From positions 1 through 9,585 of the forward strand of contig DAOVNV010000084.1 of NCBI GenBank assembly GCA_030630015.1: a stretch of DNA of 9,585 nt, given 5' to 3'. The notes beneath the pieces were generated by a model that worked only from the letters and a program-made list of their open reading frames with translations, was not told the origin of the DNA and did not search any database. The position numbers and the translations under genes were made by a program. Positions 1 to 6,287 of the stretch are shown here, in pieces. Numbering within the stretch: the stretch's first letter is position 1; the number at the start of each line of letters is the position of its first letter. Source of the DNA: Desulfuromonadales bacterium (lineage in GTDB: Bacteria > Desulfobacterota > Desulfuromonadia > Desulfuromonadales > BM103).

Positions 1-752
1 CGGTCGAAAGCGCCAAAACTCCGGATGGCGCCTACAAGGCAGCGCAGCTGGTCAGGGCCAATCAGGCGCTCTATGATTACTGCCTGGCTTTCGGGGTGCC
101 GTTGATCTCCGGCAAGGATTCGATGAAAAACGACTACATGGTCGGTGATACCAAAATTTCCATTCCGCCGACTGTCCTTTTCTCGGTCATCGGCCGGATC
201 GATGACATTCGCCGAAGCGTGTCCATGGACGCCAAGCGGCCCGGCGACCTGGTCTGTCTGCTCGGTGTGACGCGCGATGAATTGGGCGGTTCCGAGTACT
301 TCGCTATGCAGGGTGAACTCGGCAGCCAGGTTCCCGAAGTCGACGCCGCTGCCGCTCTGCAGCGTTATAAAACAGTCAATGCCGCACAGCAGGAGGGTTT
401 GCTGGCTTCCTGTCACGACCTGTCCGATGGCGGTCTCGGGGTTGCTCTGGCTGAAACGGCTTTTGCTGGAGGTTTCGGGTTGAATATCGACCTTAAAGAA
501 GTCTGTGTCGACAAAGCCATGCGCGCCGATCGACTGCTGTTCAGCGAATCGGCCAGCCGACTCCTGGTCACAGTCCGGGCAGACAATCAGGCGCGCTTAG
601 AAGAGCTGTTTGCAGGGCAGGATTTTGCCTGGGTCGGCAAAGTGACGGAACAGCCGGTACTTCAGGTCGCCGGATTGCAGGGAGAGGCCTTGATCCAAAG
701 CACAATCGATGACTTAAAAACAGCGTGGCAGAATCCGCTGAAGGAGCTTTAG
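1..752 (+). CDS. purL: Phosphoribosylformylglycinamidine synthase, synthetase subunit PurL (3' part)
   Basis: This is the C-terminal 249 codons of PurL; the reading frame is already open at base 3, so the gene begins outside the window. PurL converts FGAR to FGAM in the fourth step of de novo purine synthesis, using ATP and ammonia from the glutaminase subunit. The visible part has the family motif LISGKDSMKN (the GKDS element of the second AIRS-type ATP-binding half) and then a C-terminal AIRS domain with SCHDLSDGGLGVALAE, typical of PurL. The TAG stop is one base before the purQ ATG, and an AAGGAG Shine-Dalgarno for purQ (741-746) lies inside the last purL codons, so the two subunits are probably translationally coupled. 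A separate PurQ follows, so this PurL should lack a fused glutaminase. Whether PurS is fused or encoded separately cannot be seen. Confidence 0.95.
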   Translation, partial: VESAKTPDGAYKAAQLVRANQALYDYCLAFGVPLISGKDSMKNDYMVGDTKISIPPTVLFSVIGRIDDIRRSVSMDAKRPGDLVCLLGVTRDELGGSEYFAMQGELGSQVPEVDAAAALQRYKTVNAAQQEGLLASCHDLSDGGLGVALAETAFAGGFGLNIDLKEVCVDKAMRADRLLFSESASRLLVTVRADNQARLEELFAGQDFAWVGKVTEQPVLQVAGLQGEALIQSTIDDLKTAWQNPLKEL

Positions 753-753
753 A

Positions 754-1584
754 ATGTCAAAGCAGGTCAGGGCGATCGTAATTGCCGGCAACGGCACCAA
801 CTGTGAACGTGAAGTGGCACACGCCTGCCGTCTGGCCGGTGCCGATGTTGCCGATATCGTGTATGTTGCAGAACTGCTGGCCGGGCGCGCCAGTCTGGAC
901 GACTATCATTTCCTCAACTTGGCCGGCGGCTTCCTGGACGGGGATGACCTGGGCAGTGCCAAGGCCGGTGCCAACCGGTTGAGCTATGCCGCCGTGAAGG
1001 GCAGCAGCGAAACCCTGAGTGACCAACTACAACGTTTTATCGCTGATGGTAAACTGATCATGGGCGTCTGTAACGGTTTCCAGCTGATGGTTAAAATGGG
1101 GCTGCTTCCTGCTTTGGGCGGCGATTACCGCAGCCAGTCGGCCACCCTGACGTTCAACGACGGCGGTCGTTTTGAAGATCGCTGGTGTACTCTCAAGGTT
1201 GACCCGGCGTCGCCCTGCGTGTTTACCCGGGAGCTTGAAGAGCTTTACCTGCCGGTCCGCCACGGCGAAGGGAAGTTTGTCGTTGCCGACCAGTCCGTAC
1301 TCGATGCGATTGAAGCTCAGCACTTGGCTTCAGTGTATTACAGCGATCCGGATTCCGGTGAGCCGACCATGGAATATCCTTTCAACCCGAACGGCTCCAT
1401 GGCTGCAATCGCGGGTATCTGCGATGCAACTGGACGTCTGTTCGGCCTGATGCCGCATCCGGAAGCCTACACCCACCGAACTCACCATCCGCGTTGGACC
1501 CGTGAAGAAGGCTTGGCGGAAGAGGGCATGGGTCTGTTGCTGTATCAGAATGCAGTTCGTTTCATTCGGGAAGAACTATTATAA
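754..1584 (+). CDS. purQ: Phosphoribosylformylglycinamidine synthase, glutaminase subunit PurQ (long form)
   Basis: A 276-residue class I glutamine amidotransferase that supplies ammonia to PurL. The triad is readable: nucleophile Cys106 in LIMGVCNGFQ, then His235 and Glu237 in GLMPHPEAYT. It is clearly longer than the roughly 225-residue Bacillus-type PurQ. Several stretches resemble the glutaminase domain fused to the large enterobacterial PurL, for example ELLAGRASLDDYH, RHGEGKFVV and NPNGSMAAIAG. I read it as a stand-alone subunit carrying the large-type glutaminase fold; the resemblance is from memory of the E. coli sequence, not an alignment. The ATG at 754 has an AAGGAG ribosome site 7 nt upstream. 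The gene is followed by a 100-bp gap with a degenerate heptamer inverted repeat before purF. Confidence 0.95.
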   Translation: MSKQVRAIVIAGNGTNCEREVAHACRLAGADVADIVYVAELLAGRASLDDYHFLNLAGGFLDGDDLGSAKAGANRLSYAAVKGSSETLSDQLQRFIADGKLIMGVCNGFQLMVKMGLLPALGGDYRSQSATLTFNDGGRFEDRWCTLKVDPASPCVFTRELEELYLPVRHGEGKFVVADQSVLDAIEAQHLASVYYSDPDSGEPTMEYPFNPNGSMAAIAGICDATGRLFGLMPHPEAYTHRTHHPRWTREEGLAEEGMGLLLYQNAVRFIREELL

Positions 1585-1589
1585 GTGAA

Positions 1590-1660
1590 GCGCGGAACGC
1601 GGGACGCGGGATGCGGTTAAGCCTTAACCTCGTCCCCCGAGCCCCGAGCCCCGCTCCCTC
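1590..1660. repeat. Inverted degenerate heptamer array A (GC-rich), purQ-purF gap
   Basis: Left arm, 1592-1619: four consecutive 7-nt units that begin GCGG (GCGGAAC, GCGGGAC, GCGGGAT, GCGGTTA). Right arm, about 1623-1660: the reverse-oriented counterpart, whose complement reads as units such as GGGCTCG, GGGCTCG. The centre is a perfect inverted repeat, GGTTAAG (1615-1621), C, CTTAACC (1623-1629). Outward from there the arms still pair at roughly two thirds of positions. It starts 6 nt after the purQ stop and ends about 8 nt before the weak purF ribosome site. No uridine run follows, so it is not an ordinary intrinsic terminator. In the transcript it would fold into a GC-rich hairpin. Confidence 0.75.
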
Positions 1661-1684
1661 GTTTTCACGGAGTGACTGTTTAAA

Positions 1685-3094
1685 ATGTTTGATAAATTTC
1701 ATGATGAATGCGGTGTTTTCGGGATTTTCGGTCATCCGGAATCGGCGAACCTGACTTACCTCGGGCTTTATGCCCTGCAGCATCGCGGTCAGGAAAGCTG
1801 TGGCATTGTTTCTTCAGATGGCAGCAAACTGCGTGCATGGCGCGGTATGGGCCTGGTGGCAGATGTTTTCAAGCGCGACTCGACCTTCGAGAATCTGCCG
1901 GGGCGGAGTTCGATCGGGCATGTTCGCTATTCGACCGCCGGCAGCAGCGATTTCAAAAACGTTCAGCCGATCATGGTTGACTACGCCCGGGGCAGCATCG
2001 CCGTGGCCCATAACGGCAACCTGGTCAACGCCCAGGAACTGCGTAATGAACTCGAGCAGGCCGGCTCGATTTTTTCCACCACGTCGGATACCGAGGTGAT
2101 TATCCACCTGCTCGCCAAGTCGCAGAACGACCTGTTGTCTGAACGGCTCACCGAGGCGTTGATGGCGGTCAAGGGTGCTTACAGTGCTGTTTTTCTGACT
2201 GAAACCCGCATGGTTGCCGTCCGCGATCCGCATGGGTTCCGCCCCCTGGCGCTTGGCAAGCTCAATGGTTCCTACGTGGTCGCGTCCGAAACCTGTGCCT
2301 TCGATCTGATCGAAGCCGAGTTTATTCGTGAAATCGAGCCGGGTGAGGTGCTTCTCGTCGATAAGCATGGCCTGAAATCGTTCAAGCCGTTCAAACAGGT
2401 TCCACCGGCGCCCTGTATTTTCGAATTCGTCTATTTCGCTAGACCGGACAGCACGATTTTCGGGGAACAGGTGTACCGGGTCCGCAAGGAACTTGGTCAT
2501 CAACTGGCCCGTGAACACGCTGTCGAAGCCGATGTGGTCATTGCCGTCCCCGATTCGGGTATGCCGGCGGCGATCGGCTATGCCGAAGAATCAGGGATTC
2601 CCTTTGAACTCGGCCTGATCCGTAATCACTATGTGGGCCGAACGTTCATCGAACCTCAACAGTCAATCCGCCATTTCGGTGTCAAGCTCAAGCTCAATCC
2701 GGTGCGAGAGATTCTCGAGGGTAAACGCGTAGTGGTCGTCGATGATTCGCTGGTGCGCGGTACCACCGCCCGCAAGATCGTCAAGATGATTCGCAACGCT
2801 GGTGCTCGTGAAATTCATATGCGTCTGTCCAGCCCGCCGACCAGTTTCCCCTGCTACTATGGCATCGATACCCCTTCGCGCAAGGAATTGATTTCCTCAT
2901 CGCATACCCTTGAAGAAATAAACCGCTATATTACTGCCGACACGCTCGGTTATCTGAGCCGTGAGGGAATGCGCGCGGCGGCAGGTGTGCCCGAAGGAAC
3001 GCCGCGCGGGTGTTTCTGCGATGCTTGTTTCAGCGGAGACTATCCGGTTAAGTTTCCCAGGCTGAAGGCGGATACTCAGATGGGGTTGTTTTAG
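1685..3094 (+). CDS. purF: Amidophosphoribosyltransferase (glutamine PRPP amidotransferase)
   Basis: PurF makes 5-phosphoribosylamine from PRPP and glutamine, the committed step of purine synthesis. The 469-residue product has an N-terminal Ntn-hydrolase glutaminase domain. MFDKFHDECGVFG places the catalytic Cys at residue 9, so the first eight residues should be a propeptide removed to expose it, as in the Bacillus-type enzyme. LQHRGQESCG (31-40) and HNGNLVN follow. The C-terminal phosphoribosyltransferase domain has the PRPP loop VVVVDDSLVRGTT (349-361). Cys244, Cys390, Cys445 and Cys448 have the spacing expected of the 4Fe-4S ligands of the oxygen-sensitive Bacillus-type PurF, which suits an anaerobe. 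The ribosome site is poor: GGAG at 1669-1672 is 12 nt from the ATG. The start is still favoured because it leaves exactly the short propeptide expected. Transcription probably continues from purQ. Confidence 0.97.
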   Translation: MFDKFHDECGVFGIFGHPESANLTYLGLYALQHRGQESCGIVSSDGSKLRAWRGMGLVADVFKRDSTFENLPGRSSIGHVRYSTAGSSDFKNVQPIMVDYARGSIAVAHNGNLVNAQELRNELEQAGSIFSTTSDTEVIIHLLAKSQNDLLSERLTEALMAVKGAYSAVFLTETRMVAVRDPHGFRPLALGKLNGSYVVASETCAFDLIEAEFIREIEPGEVLLVDKHGLKSFKPFKQVPPAPCIFEFVYFARPDSTIFGEQVYRVRKELGHQLAREHAVEADVVIAVPDSGMPAAIGYAEESGIPFELGLIRNHYVGRTFIEPQQSIRHFGVKLKLNPVREILEGKRVVVVDDSLVRGTTARKIVKMIRNAGAREIHMRLSSPPTSFPCYYGIDTPSRKELISSSHTLEEINRYITADTLGYLSREGMRAAAGVPEGTPRGCFCDACFSGDYPVKFPRLKADTQMGLF

Positions 3095-3096
3095 GG

Positions 3097-3217
3097 CAAT
3101 TTTGAATTTTTAATTCTTAATTATAAATTAGGTGGCTAGTGTTTTAAAGCTGATGTTGGTTGTGATGTTTGTTGAGCAATTTAAGAATTCAAAATTCATA
3201 ATTAAAAATTGAATTAA
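3097..3217. repeat. Inverted degenerate heptamer array B (AT-rich), purF-pyrE gap
   Basis: Left arm 3097-3130 and right arm about 3178-3217 are AT-rich and complementary at about 25 of 34 positions. Both keep an AATT core every 7 nt. The left arm reads CAATTTT, GAATTTT, TAATTCT, TAATTAT, AAATTA; the complement of the right arm reads CAATTTT, TAATTAT, GAATTTT, GAATTCT, TAAATT. All mismatches between the arms fall in the three variable positions outside the core. A 47-nt spacer (3131-3177) separates the arms. It begins 3 nt after the purF stop and ends at the pyrE ribosome site. Same architecture as arrays A and C, with unrelated heptamer sequence. Confidence 0.75.
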
Positions 3218-3229
3218 AGGGAGAGAGAG

Positions 3230-3787
3230 ATGACCGAACAGGAACGTAACGAGTTAATGCAGATTATCAGAGAACTGTCCTACGAGGAGCGTGAAGTGAC
3301 GCTTGCCTCGGGGCGCAAGAGCAATTTCTATTTCGACGGCAAGCAGACGGCTCTGCACGCCAGGGGCGGCATGCTGGTCGGCAAGGCGTTCTGGGAAATC
3401 GTCAAGCAGTTTGAGGGGCCGATTCACGGTGTGGGCGGTTTGACTATGGGGGCCGATCCGATTGCTACGGCAACTTCAATTGCTGCTGCCCTCGAGGGGC
3501 AGGAGGTGCATGCTTTTATTATCCGCAAGGAGCCCAAGGGACACGGCACCGGTCAGTGGCTGGAAGGCCGCAAGAATCTGCCGCCCGGTTCAAGGGTCGT
3601 CATTGTCGAGGATGTTACGACCACCGGGGGCTCTTCGATGAAGGCGGTTGAACGGGCTCAGCAGGAGGGGCTCGAGGTGCTTGGTATTATTACCTTGGTT
3701 GACCGTCAGGAAGGTGCTCAGGAGAATATTGAAGGGCAGGGGCAGAATTTACAGGCTGTTTTTACTCGGGAGCAAGTTGTGGGGTAA
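3230..3787 (+). CDS. pyrE: Orotate phosphoribosyltransferase
   Basis: PyrE joins orotate and PRPP to give OMP, the fifth step of pyrimidine synthesis. The 185-residue protein has a type I phosphoribosyltransferase fold. The PRPP loop is VVIVEDVTTTGGS (123-135), and the flexible catalytic loop is IIRKEPKGHGTG, with Lys100, Lys103 and His105 as expected in this family. NFYFDGKQT (32-40) and GVGGLTMGADPIA are the other OPRT hallmarks and separate it from adenine or hypoxanthine transferases. The ATG at 3230 has a purine-rich AAGGGAG site 6 nt upstream, just outside array B. It shares the strand with purF 135 bp upstream, so it may be read through from the purine operon or have its own start in the AT-rich gap; no convincing promoter was found there. 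Two candidate terminator hairpins follow it. Confidence 0.95.
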   Translation: MTEQERNELMQIIRELSYEEREVTLASGRKSNFYFDGKQTALHARGGMLVGKAFWEIVKQFEGPIHGVGGLTMGADPIATATSIAAALEGQEVHAFIIRKEPKGHGTGQWLEGRKNLPPGSRVVIVEDVTTTGGSSMKAVERAQQEGLEVLGIITLVDRQEGAQENIEGQGQNLQAVFTREQVVG

Positions 3788-3818
3788 TGGCTTGCTTTTG
3801 ATATTTAAGCTGAACTTT

Positions 3819-3859
3819 CAAAAGGGGTGCCTCGGTGGTGTCTCTTTTGTTTTGTGTCA
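3819..3859 (+). terminator. Candidate intrinsic terminator after pyrE
   Basis: CAAAAGGGGTGCC (3819-3831) can pair with GGTGTCTCTTTTG (3837-3849) around a TCGGT loop. This gives 13 pairs, four of them G-U, followed by the T-rich TTTTGTG. The G-U pairs become A-C mismatches on the opposite strand, so the hairpin would act only on the pyrE transcript. It lies about 30 nt after the pyrE stop. Confidence 0.45.
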
Positions 3860-3886
3860 GAATAAATATTGTTTCATTAAAATCAG

Positions 3887-3909
3887 AACCGGCGGGACCC
3901 GCCGGTTTT
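3887..3909. terminator. Hairpin terminator between convergent pyrE and the aroQ/regulatory-domain genes
   Basis: AACCGGCGGG (3887-3896) and CCCGCCGGTT (3898-3907) form a perfect inverted repeat around one base, followed by TTTTAAAGATTT on the + strand. On the - strand the same hairpin is followed by CTGATTTTA. It sits between convergent genes, so it may serve both directions, though neither T run is long. The remaining gap up to 3980 holds only a run of eight A (3918-3925) and a weak inverted repeat (3938-3960). Confidence 0.6.
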
Positions 3910-3980
3910 AAAGATTTAAAAAAAATGAGGGGGATTGCCTGGGTCGGGAAGATACCCCAGCGGAAAACCAAAATAGTTTC

Positions 3981-4190
3981 CTACGTTTCATCCGGTATTT
4001 TAAAGAGCACATGAACACCATCGAGTTTTTCCAGTGCATCCCGATCAACTGTATCAGTGTCCCCAATCACGCCAATAATCGTGCGGTTGGCGCCCGTTGA
4101 CTGATGAAAGTCGAAATCATGTTCGACCAGAAACTGCTTGACCTTGCGCAGTTGCTCCTCGCTCGCCCCTTTTTTCATGACAATCAGCAT
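3981..4190 (-). CDS. Stand-alone ferredoxin-like regulatory domain of DAHP synthase type
   Basis: This 69-residue protein matches, over its whole length, the small domain that precedes the barrel in Thermotoga/Pyrococcus-type (I-beta) DAHP synthases. It opens with MLIVMKKGASEEQLRKVKQF, contains RTIIGVIGDTD in the middle, and ends at ALEKLDGVHVLFKIPDET, exactly where the catalytic barrel would start. In Thermotoga DAHP synthase this domain binds tyrosine or phenylalanine and closes the active site. Here a TAG stop follows and no barrel is present. It starts 2 nt after the stop of the chorismate mutase gene, with an AAAGGG site about 11 nt upstream lying inside that gene, so the two are almost certainly co-translated. 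My inference is a trans-acting aromatic-amino-acid sensor for the mutase, for a DAHP synthase elsewhere, or for both. A decayed DAHP synthase is less likely, because the reading frame ends cleanly at the domain edge. Confidence 0.85.
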   Translation of the reverse strand: MLIVMKKGASEEQLRKVKQFLVEHDFDFHQSTGANRTIIGVIGDTDTVDRDALEKLDGVHVLFKIPDET

Positions 4191-4192
4191 GG

Positions 4193-4465
4193 TCAGATCC
4201 CTTTCGTACGAAGTCGTTCCAGCCGGCGCGACTCGTCAATGACACGCTCGAAGAGGCGTACAATGGCTTCGTTTTCAAGCGGTCCCGGGTTCGCTTGTGA
4301 CATGGCTTCGAAGATCCGTTTCTCGCGCTCGGGGTCGTAAACAGGGATGCCTCGTTCTTTTTTTATCTCACCGATCTTCAGGGCCAGAGCCGCACGTTCA
4401 TTGAAGGTGCGCAGCAGCTCACTGTCGAGTCGATTGATCTCTTTGCGATAGTCGTCGATGGTCAA
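4193..4465 (-). CDS. aroQ: Chorismate mutase, AroQ class, monofunctional
   Basis: Converts chorismate to prephenate, committing flux to phenylalanine and tyrosine. From a TTG at 4465 it is 90 residues, the normal size of an all-helical AroQ domain. Aligning by eye to the E. coli mutase domain, the active-site residues are present: Arg7, Arg24, Lys35, Asp44, Arg47, Glu48 (in PVYDPEREKRIF) and Ser79. Glu83 takes the place of E. coli Gln88; a glutamate there is also known in yeast chorismate mutase. The frame stays open upstream to a GTG at 4537, but those 24 codons translate repeat array C and resemble no mutase. The TTG is preceded by a GGGGG run about 5 nt away and gives the expected N terminus TIDDYRKEINRLD. 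No prephenate dehydratase or dehydrogenase domain is attached. It lies 81 nt downstream of nadB in the same direction. Confidence 0.88.
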   Translation of the reverse strand: MTIDDYRKEINRLDSELLRTFNERAALALKIGEIKKERGIPVYDPEREKRIFEAMSQANPGPLENEAIVRLFERVIDESRRLERLRTKGI

Positions 4466-4481
4466 GGAAACCCCCGATGTA

Positions 4482-4544
4482 CGAGGCGCGAAGTGTGAGG
4501 AGCGAGAATTTGTATTGTCTCGCCTCTCGCCTCGCACTTCGCAT
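4482..4544. repeat. Inverted degenerate heptamer array C (GAG-rich), nadB-aroQ gap
   Basis: Left arm 4482-4507 reads in 7-nt units as GAGGCGC, GAAGTGT, GAGGAGC, GAGA. The complement of the right arm (4518-4542) reads GAAGTGC, GAGGCGA, GAGGCGA, GA. The outer 13-mer GCGAAGTGTGAGG (4488-4500) pairs with its partner at 12 of 13 positions, and the inner GCGAGA is also shared. A loop of about 10 nt (4508-4517) separates the arms. On the - strand the array starts 3 nt after the nadB stop and ends just before the chorismate mutase start region. Period and placement match arrays A and B. Confidence 0.78.
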
Positions 4545-4546
4545 CT

Positions 4547-6145
4547 TTAGAACGTTTTACGTTTTAACGTATCCTTCTTCCAGTGCACATCGTCCCGTTC
4601 CGGAAAATCAAGCGTATAGTGCAGCCCACGGCTTTCCTTGCGATCCAGGGCGCTGCGGATTATCAGTTCCGCAACCGTTGCTATATTGCGTAATTCGATC
4701 AGGTCGGACGTAATATTAAAATCCCAGTAGTAATCAGCAATTTCTTCCTGGATCATCTGGATTCTGCGCAGGGCGCGCACCAGGCGCTTGGTGGTCCGTA
4801 CGATGCCGACGTAGTTGCACATGCAGAGGCGGATTTCGTCCCAGTTGTGGGCCACAACAACTTCTTCGTTGCTGTCCTCGGCACTTCCCGAATCCCACAG
4901 GGCGATGTCCGGGAAAGGCTGCTCGCTTTCTTTCAAACGCTCCAGTGAACATTGGACCGCACGATTGGCGTAGACAATCCCTTCCAGGAGACTGTTGCTG
5001 GCCAAACGGTTGGCGCCGTGCAGACCGGTGCAGGAAACTTCACCTATGGCAAACAGGTTGGCTATGTCGGTTTCCCCCCAGGTGTCCACGGAGACGCCGC
5101 CGCACAAATAGTGTGCCGCGGAGACCACCGGAATCGGCCGTTTGGTCATGTCGATGCCGTAAGAGAGGCAGGTCTCGTAGATGTAGGGGAAGTGTTCCTT
5201 GATGAATTCCTCGCTTTTGTGGGTGATATCGAGGAAAACGCAATCGTCGCCGTGGCTTTTCATCTCGCTGTCGATGGCCCGGGCAACGATATCGCGCGGT
5301 GCAAGATCCTTGAGCGGATGGTGCTTTTCCATGAAGGCCGTGCCATCCCTGCGGCGCAGGATAGCCCCTTCGCCGCGCACCGCCTCGGAAATCAGGAAGG
5401 ACTTGGCGTGGGGATGGTACAGGGTGGTCGGGTGAAACTGCATGAACTCCATGTTGGCGATGGTCGCCCCGGCGCGGTAGGCCATGGCGATGCCGTCACC
5501 GGTAGCGACATCAGGATTGCAGGTGTAGAGATAAACCTTGCCGGCACCACCCGTAGCTAAGATGGTGAAGCGGGCGCCAAACGTTTCGACCTCGCCGGTC
5601 TCGTTGTCAAGTACATAACTGCCGAGACAGCGGTCGGGCTTAATGCGGCGTCGGGTGGCTTTGGCTTCAGTAATCAGATCGACCGCAATATGGTTTTCGT
5701 AGATTGCGATGTTGGGGTGCTGTCGAACGGCTTCGACCAGCGCCCGCTCGATCTCCTTGCCGGTTTCATCCTTGGAGTGATAGATGCGCCGCTGGCTGTG
5801 CCCGCCTTCCCGGTGCAGGTCATAGGCCCCGGAAGCGTCGCGTGAAAAGCGCACCCCCCACTCAATCAGGTCGTTGATCGCTTCAGGACCATTTTCGATG
5901 ACCAGGCGGACCACATCTTCATGCGGCAGCCAGACCCCGGCTTCCATGGTGTCCCTGATGTGTTCATCGAATGAGTCCTGCTCTGAGGCAACGGCCGCAA
6001 TGCCGCCCTGGGCCATACTCGTCGCCGTAGTGGCAATCTCACGCTTGGTAACAATGGCAACCTTGCCATGGTCGGCGACTTTGAGTGCGTAGCAGAGTCC
6101 GGCAATGCCGCTGCCAATAACCAGAAAATCAGTAGTTTTATTCAT
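4547..6145 (-). CDS. nadB: L-aspartate oxidase
   Basis: NadB is a cytoplasmic FAD enzyme that oxidises L-aspartate to iminoaspartate, which NadA condenses with dihydroxyacetone phosphate to make quinolinate for NAD; in anaerobes fumarate can be the electron acceptor. The product is 532 residues, close to E. coli NadB (540). The FAD dinucleotide motif GSGIAG is at 11-16, and HREGGHSQRR (111-120) and GANRLASNSLLEG are family signatures. His238 (FMQFHPT), Arg284 (APRDIVARA), His345 (AAHYLCGG) and Arg380 line up with E. coli His244, Arg290, His351 and Arg386 at a constant offset of 6, and Glu113 with Glu121. This separates it from succinate dehydrogenase flavoproteins, in the same superfamily. 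No clear Shine-Dalgarno precedes the ATG at 6145, but the N terminus (MNKTTDFLVIGSG) is as expected. It heads the - strand group; nadA is not in view. Confidence 0.96.
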   Translation of the reverse strand: MNKTTDFLVIGSGIAGLCYALKVADHGKVAIVTKREIATTATSMAQGGIAAVASEQDSFDEHIRDTMEAGVWLPHEDVVRLVIENGPEAINDLIEWGVRFSRDASGAYDLHREGGHSQRRIYHSKDETGKEIERALVEAVRQHPNIAIYENHIAVDLITEAKATRRRIKPDRCLGSYVLDNETGEVETFGARFTILATGGAGKVYLYTCNPDVATGDGIAMAYRAGATIANMEFMQFHPTTLYHPHAKSFLISEAVRGEGAILRRRDGTAFMEKHHPLKDLAPRDIVARAIDSEMKSHGDDCVFLDITHKSEEFIKEHFPYIYETCLSYGIDMTKRPIPVVSAAHYLCGGVSVDTWGETDIANLFAIGEVSCTGLHGANRLASNSLLEGIVYANRAVQCSLERLKESEQPFPDIALWDSGSAEDSNEEVVVAHNWDEIRLCMCNYVGIVRTTKRLVRALRRIQMIQEEIADYYWDFNITSDLIELRNIATVAELIIRSALDRKESRGLHYTLDFPERDDVHWKKDTLKRKTF

Positions 6146-6235
6146 CGTTTTATTGGGGCGTTCAGTATGCTGCCCAGGTGGAATAAAGTTTGCAAGCTCG
6201 GTTTATAATGGCGCTGATGGATGATCACGCGGCTC

Positions 6236-6264
6236 ATTATCGAGGCCCTTTTTGCGCATGTCAA
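6236..6264 (-). promoter_or_regulatory. Sigma-70 type promoter for nadB
   Basis: On the - strand TTGACA (6264-6259) is separated by exactly 17 nt from GATAAT (6241-6236). That is a perfect -35 box and a 5/6 -10 box. Transcription would begin near 6229, giving a leader of about 84 nt before nadB. No operator was recognised with confidence in the leader. Confidence 0.65.
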
Positions 6265-6287
6265 GGTTTTTGCTGTGGTCAAATAAG

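Noticed and set aside
1814..2518. 234-codon open frame on the - strand inside purF
   Set aside because: Lies wholly within a clear purF and has no ribosome site or known domain; a codon-bias shadow.
1590..3217. CRISPR array or insertion-sequence ends in the repeat-containing gaps
   Set aside because: Repeats are 7 nt, degenerate and inverted, with no spacers of uniform length, no target-site duplications and no transposase nearby.
3938..3960. Inverted repeat near the 3' end of the regulatory-domain gene as a - strand terminator
   Set aside because: Only five or six pairs with a bulge, and the poly-T run on that strand is about 12 nt away, too far for a classic intrinsic terminator.
4952..5560. 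202-codon open frame on the + strand inside nadB
   Set aside because: Opposes a nadB gene with every catalytic residue intact; no homology-like motif in the translation.
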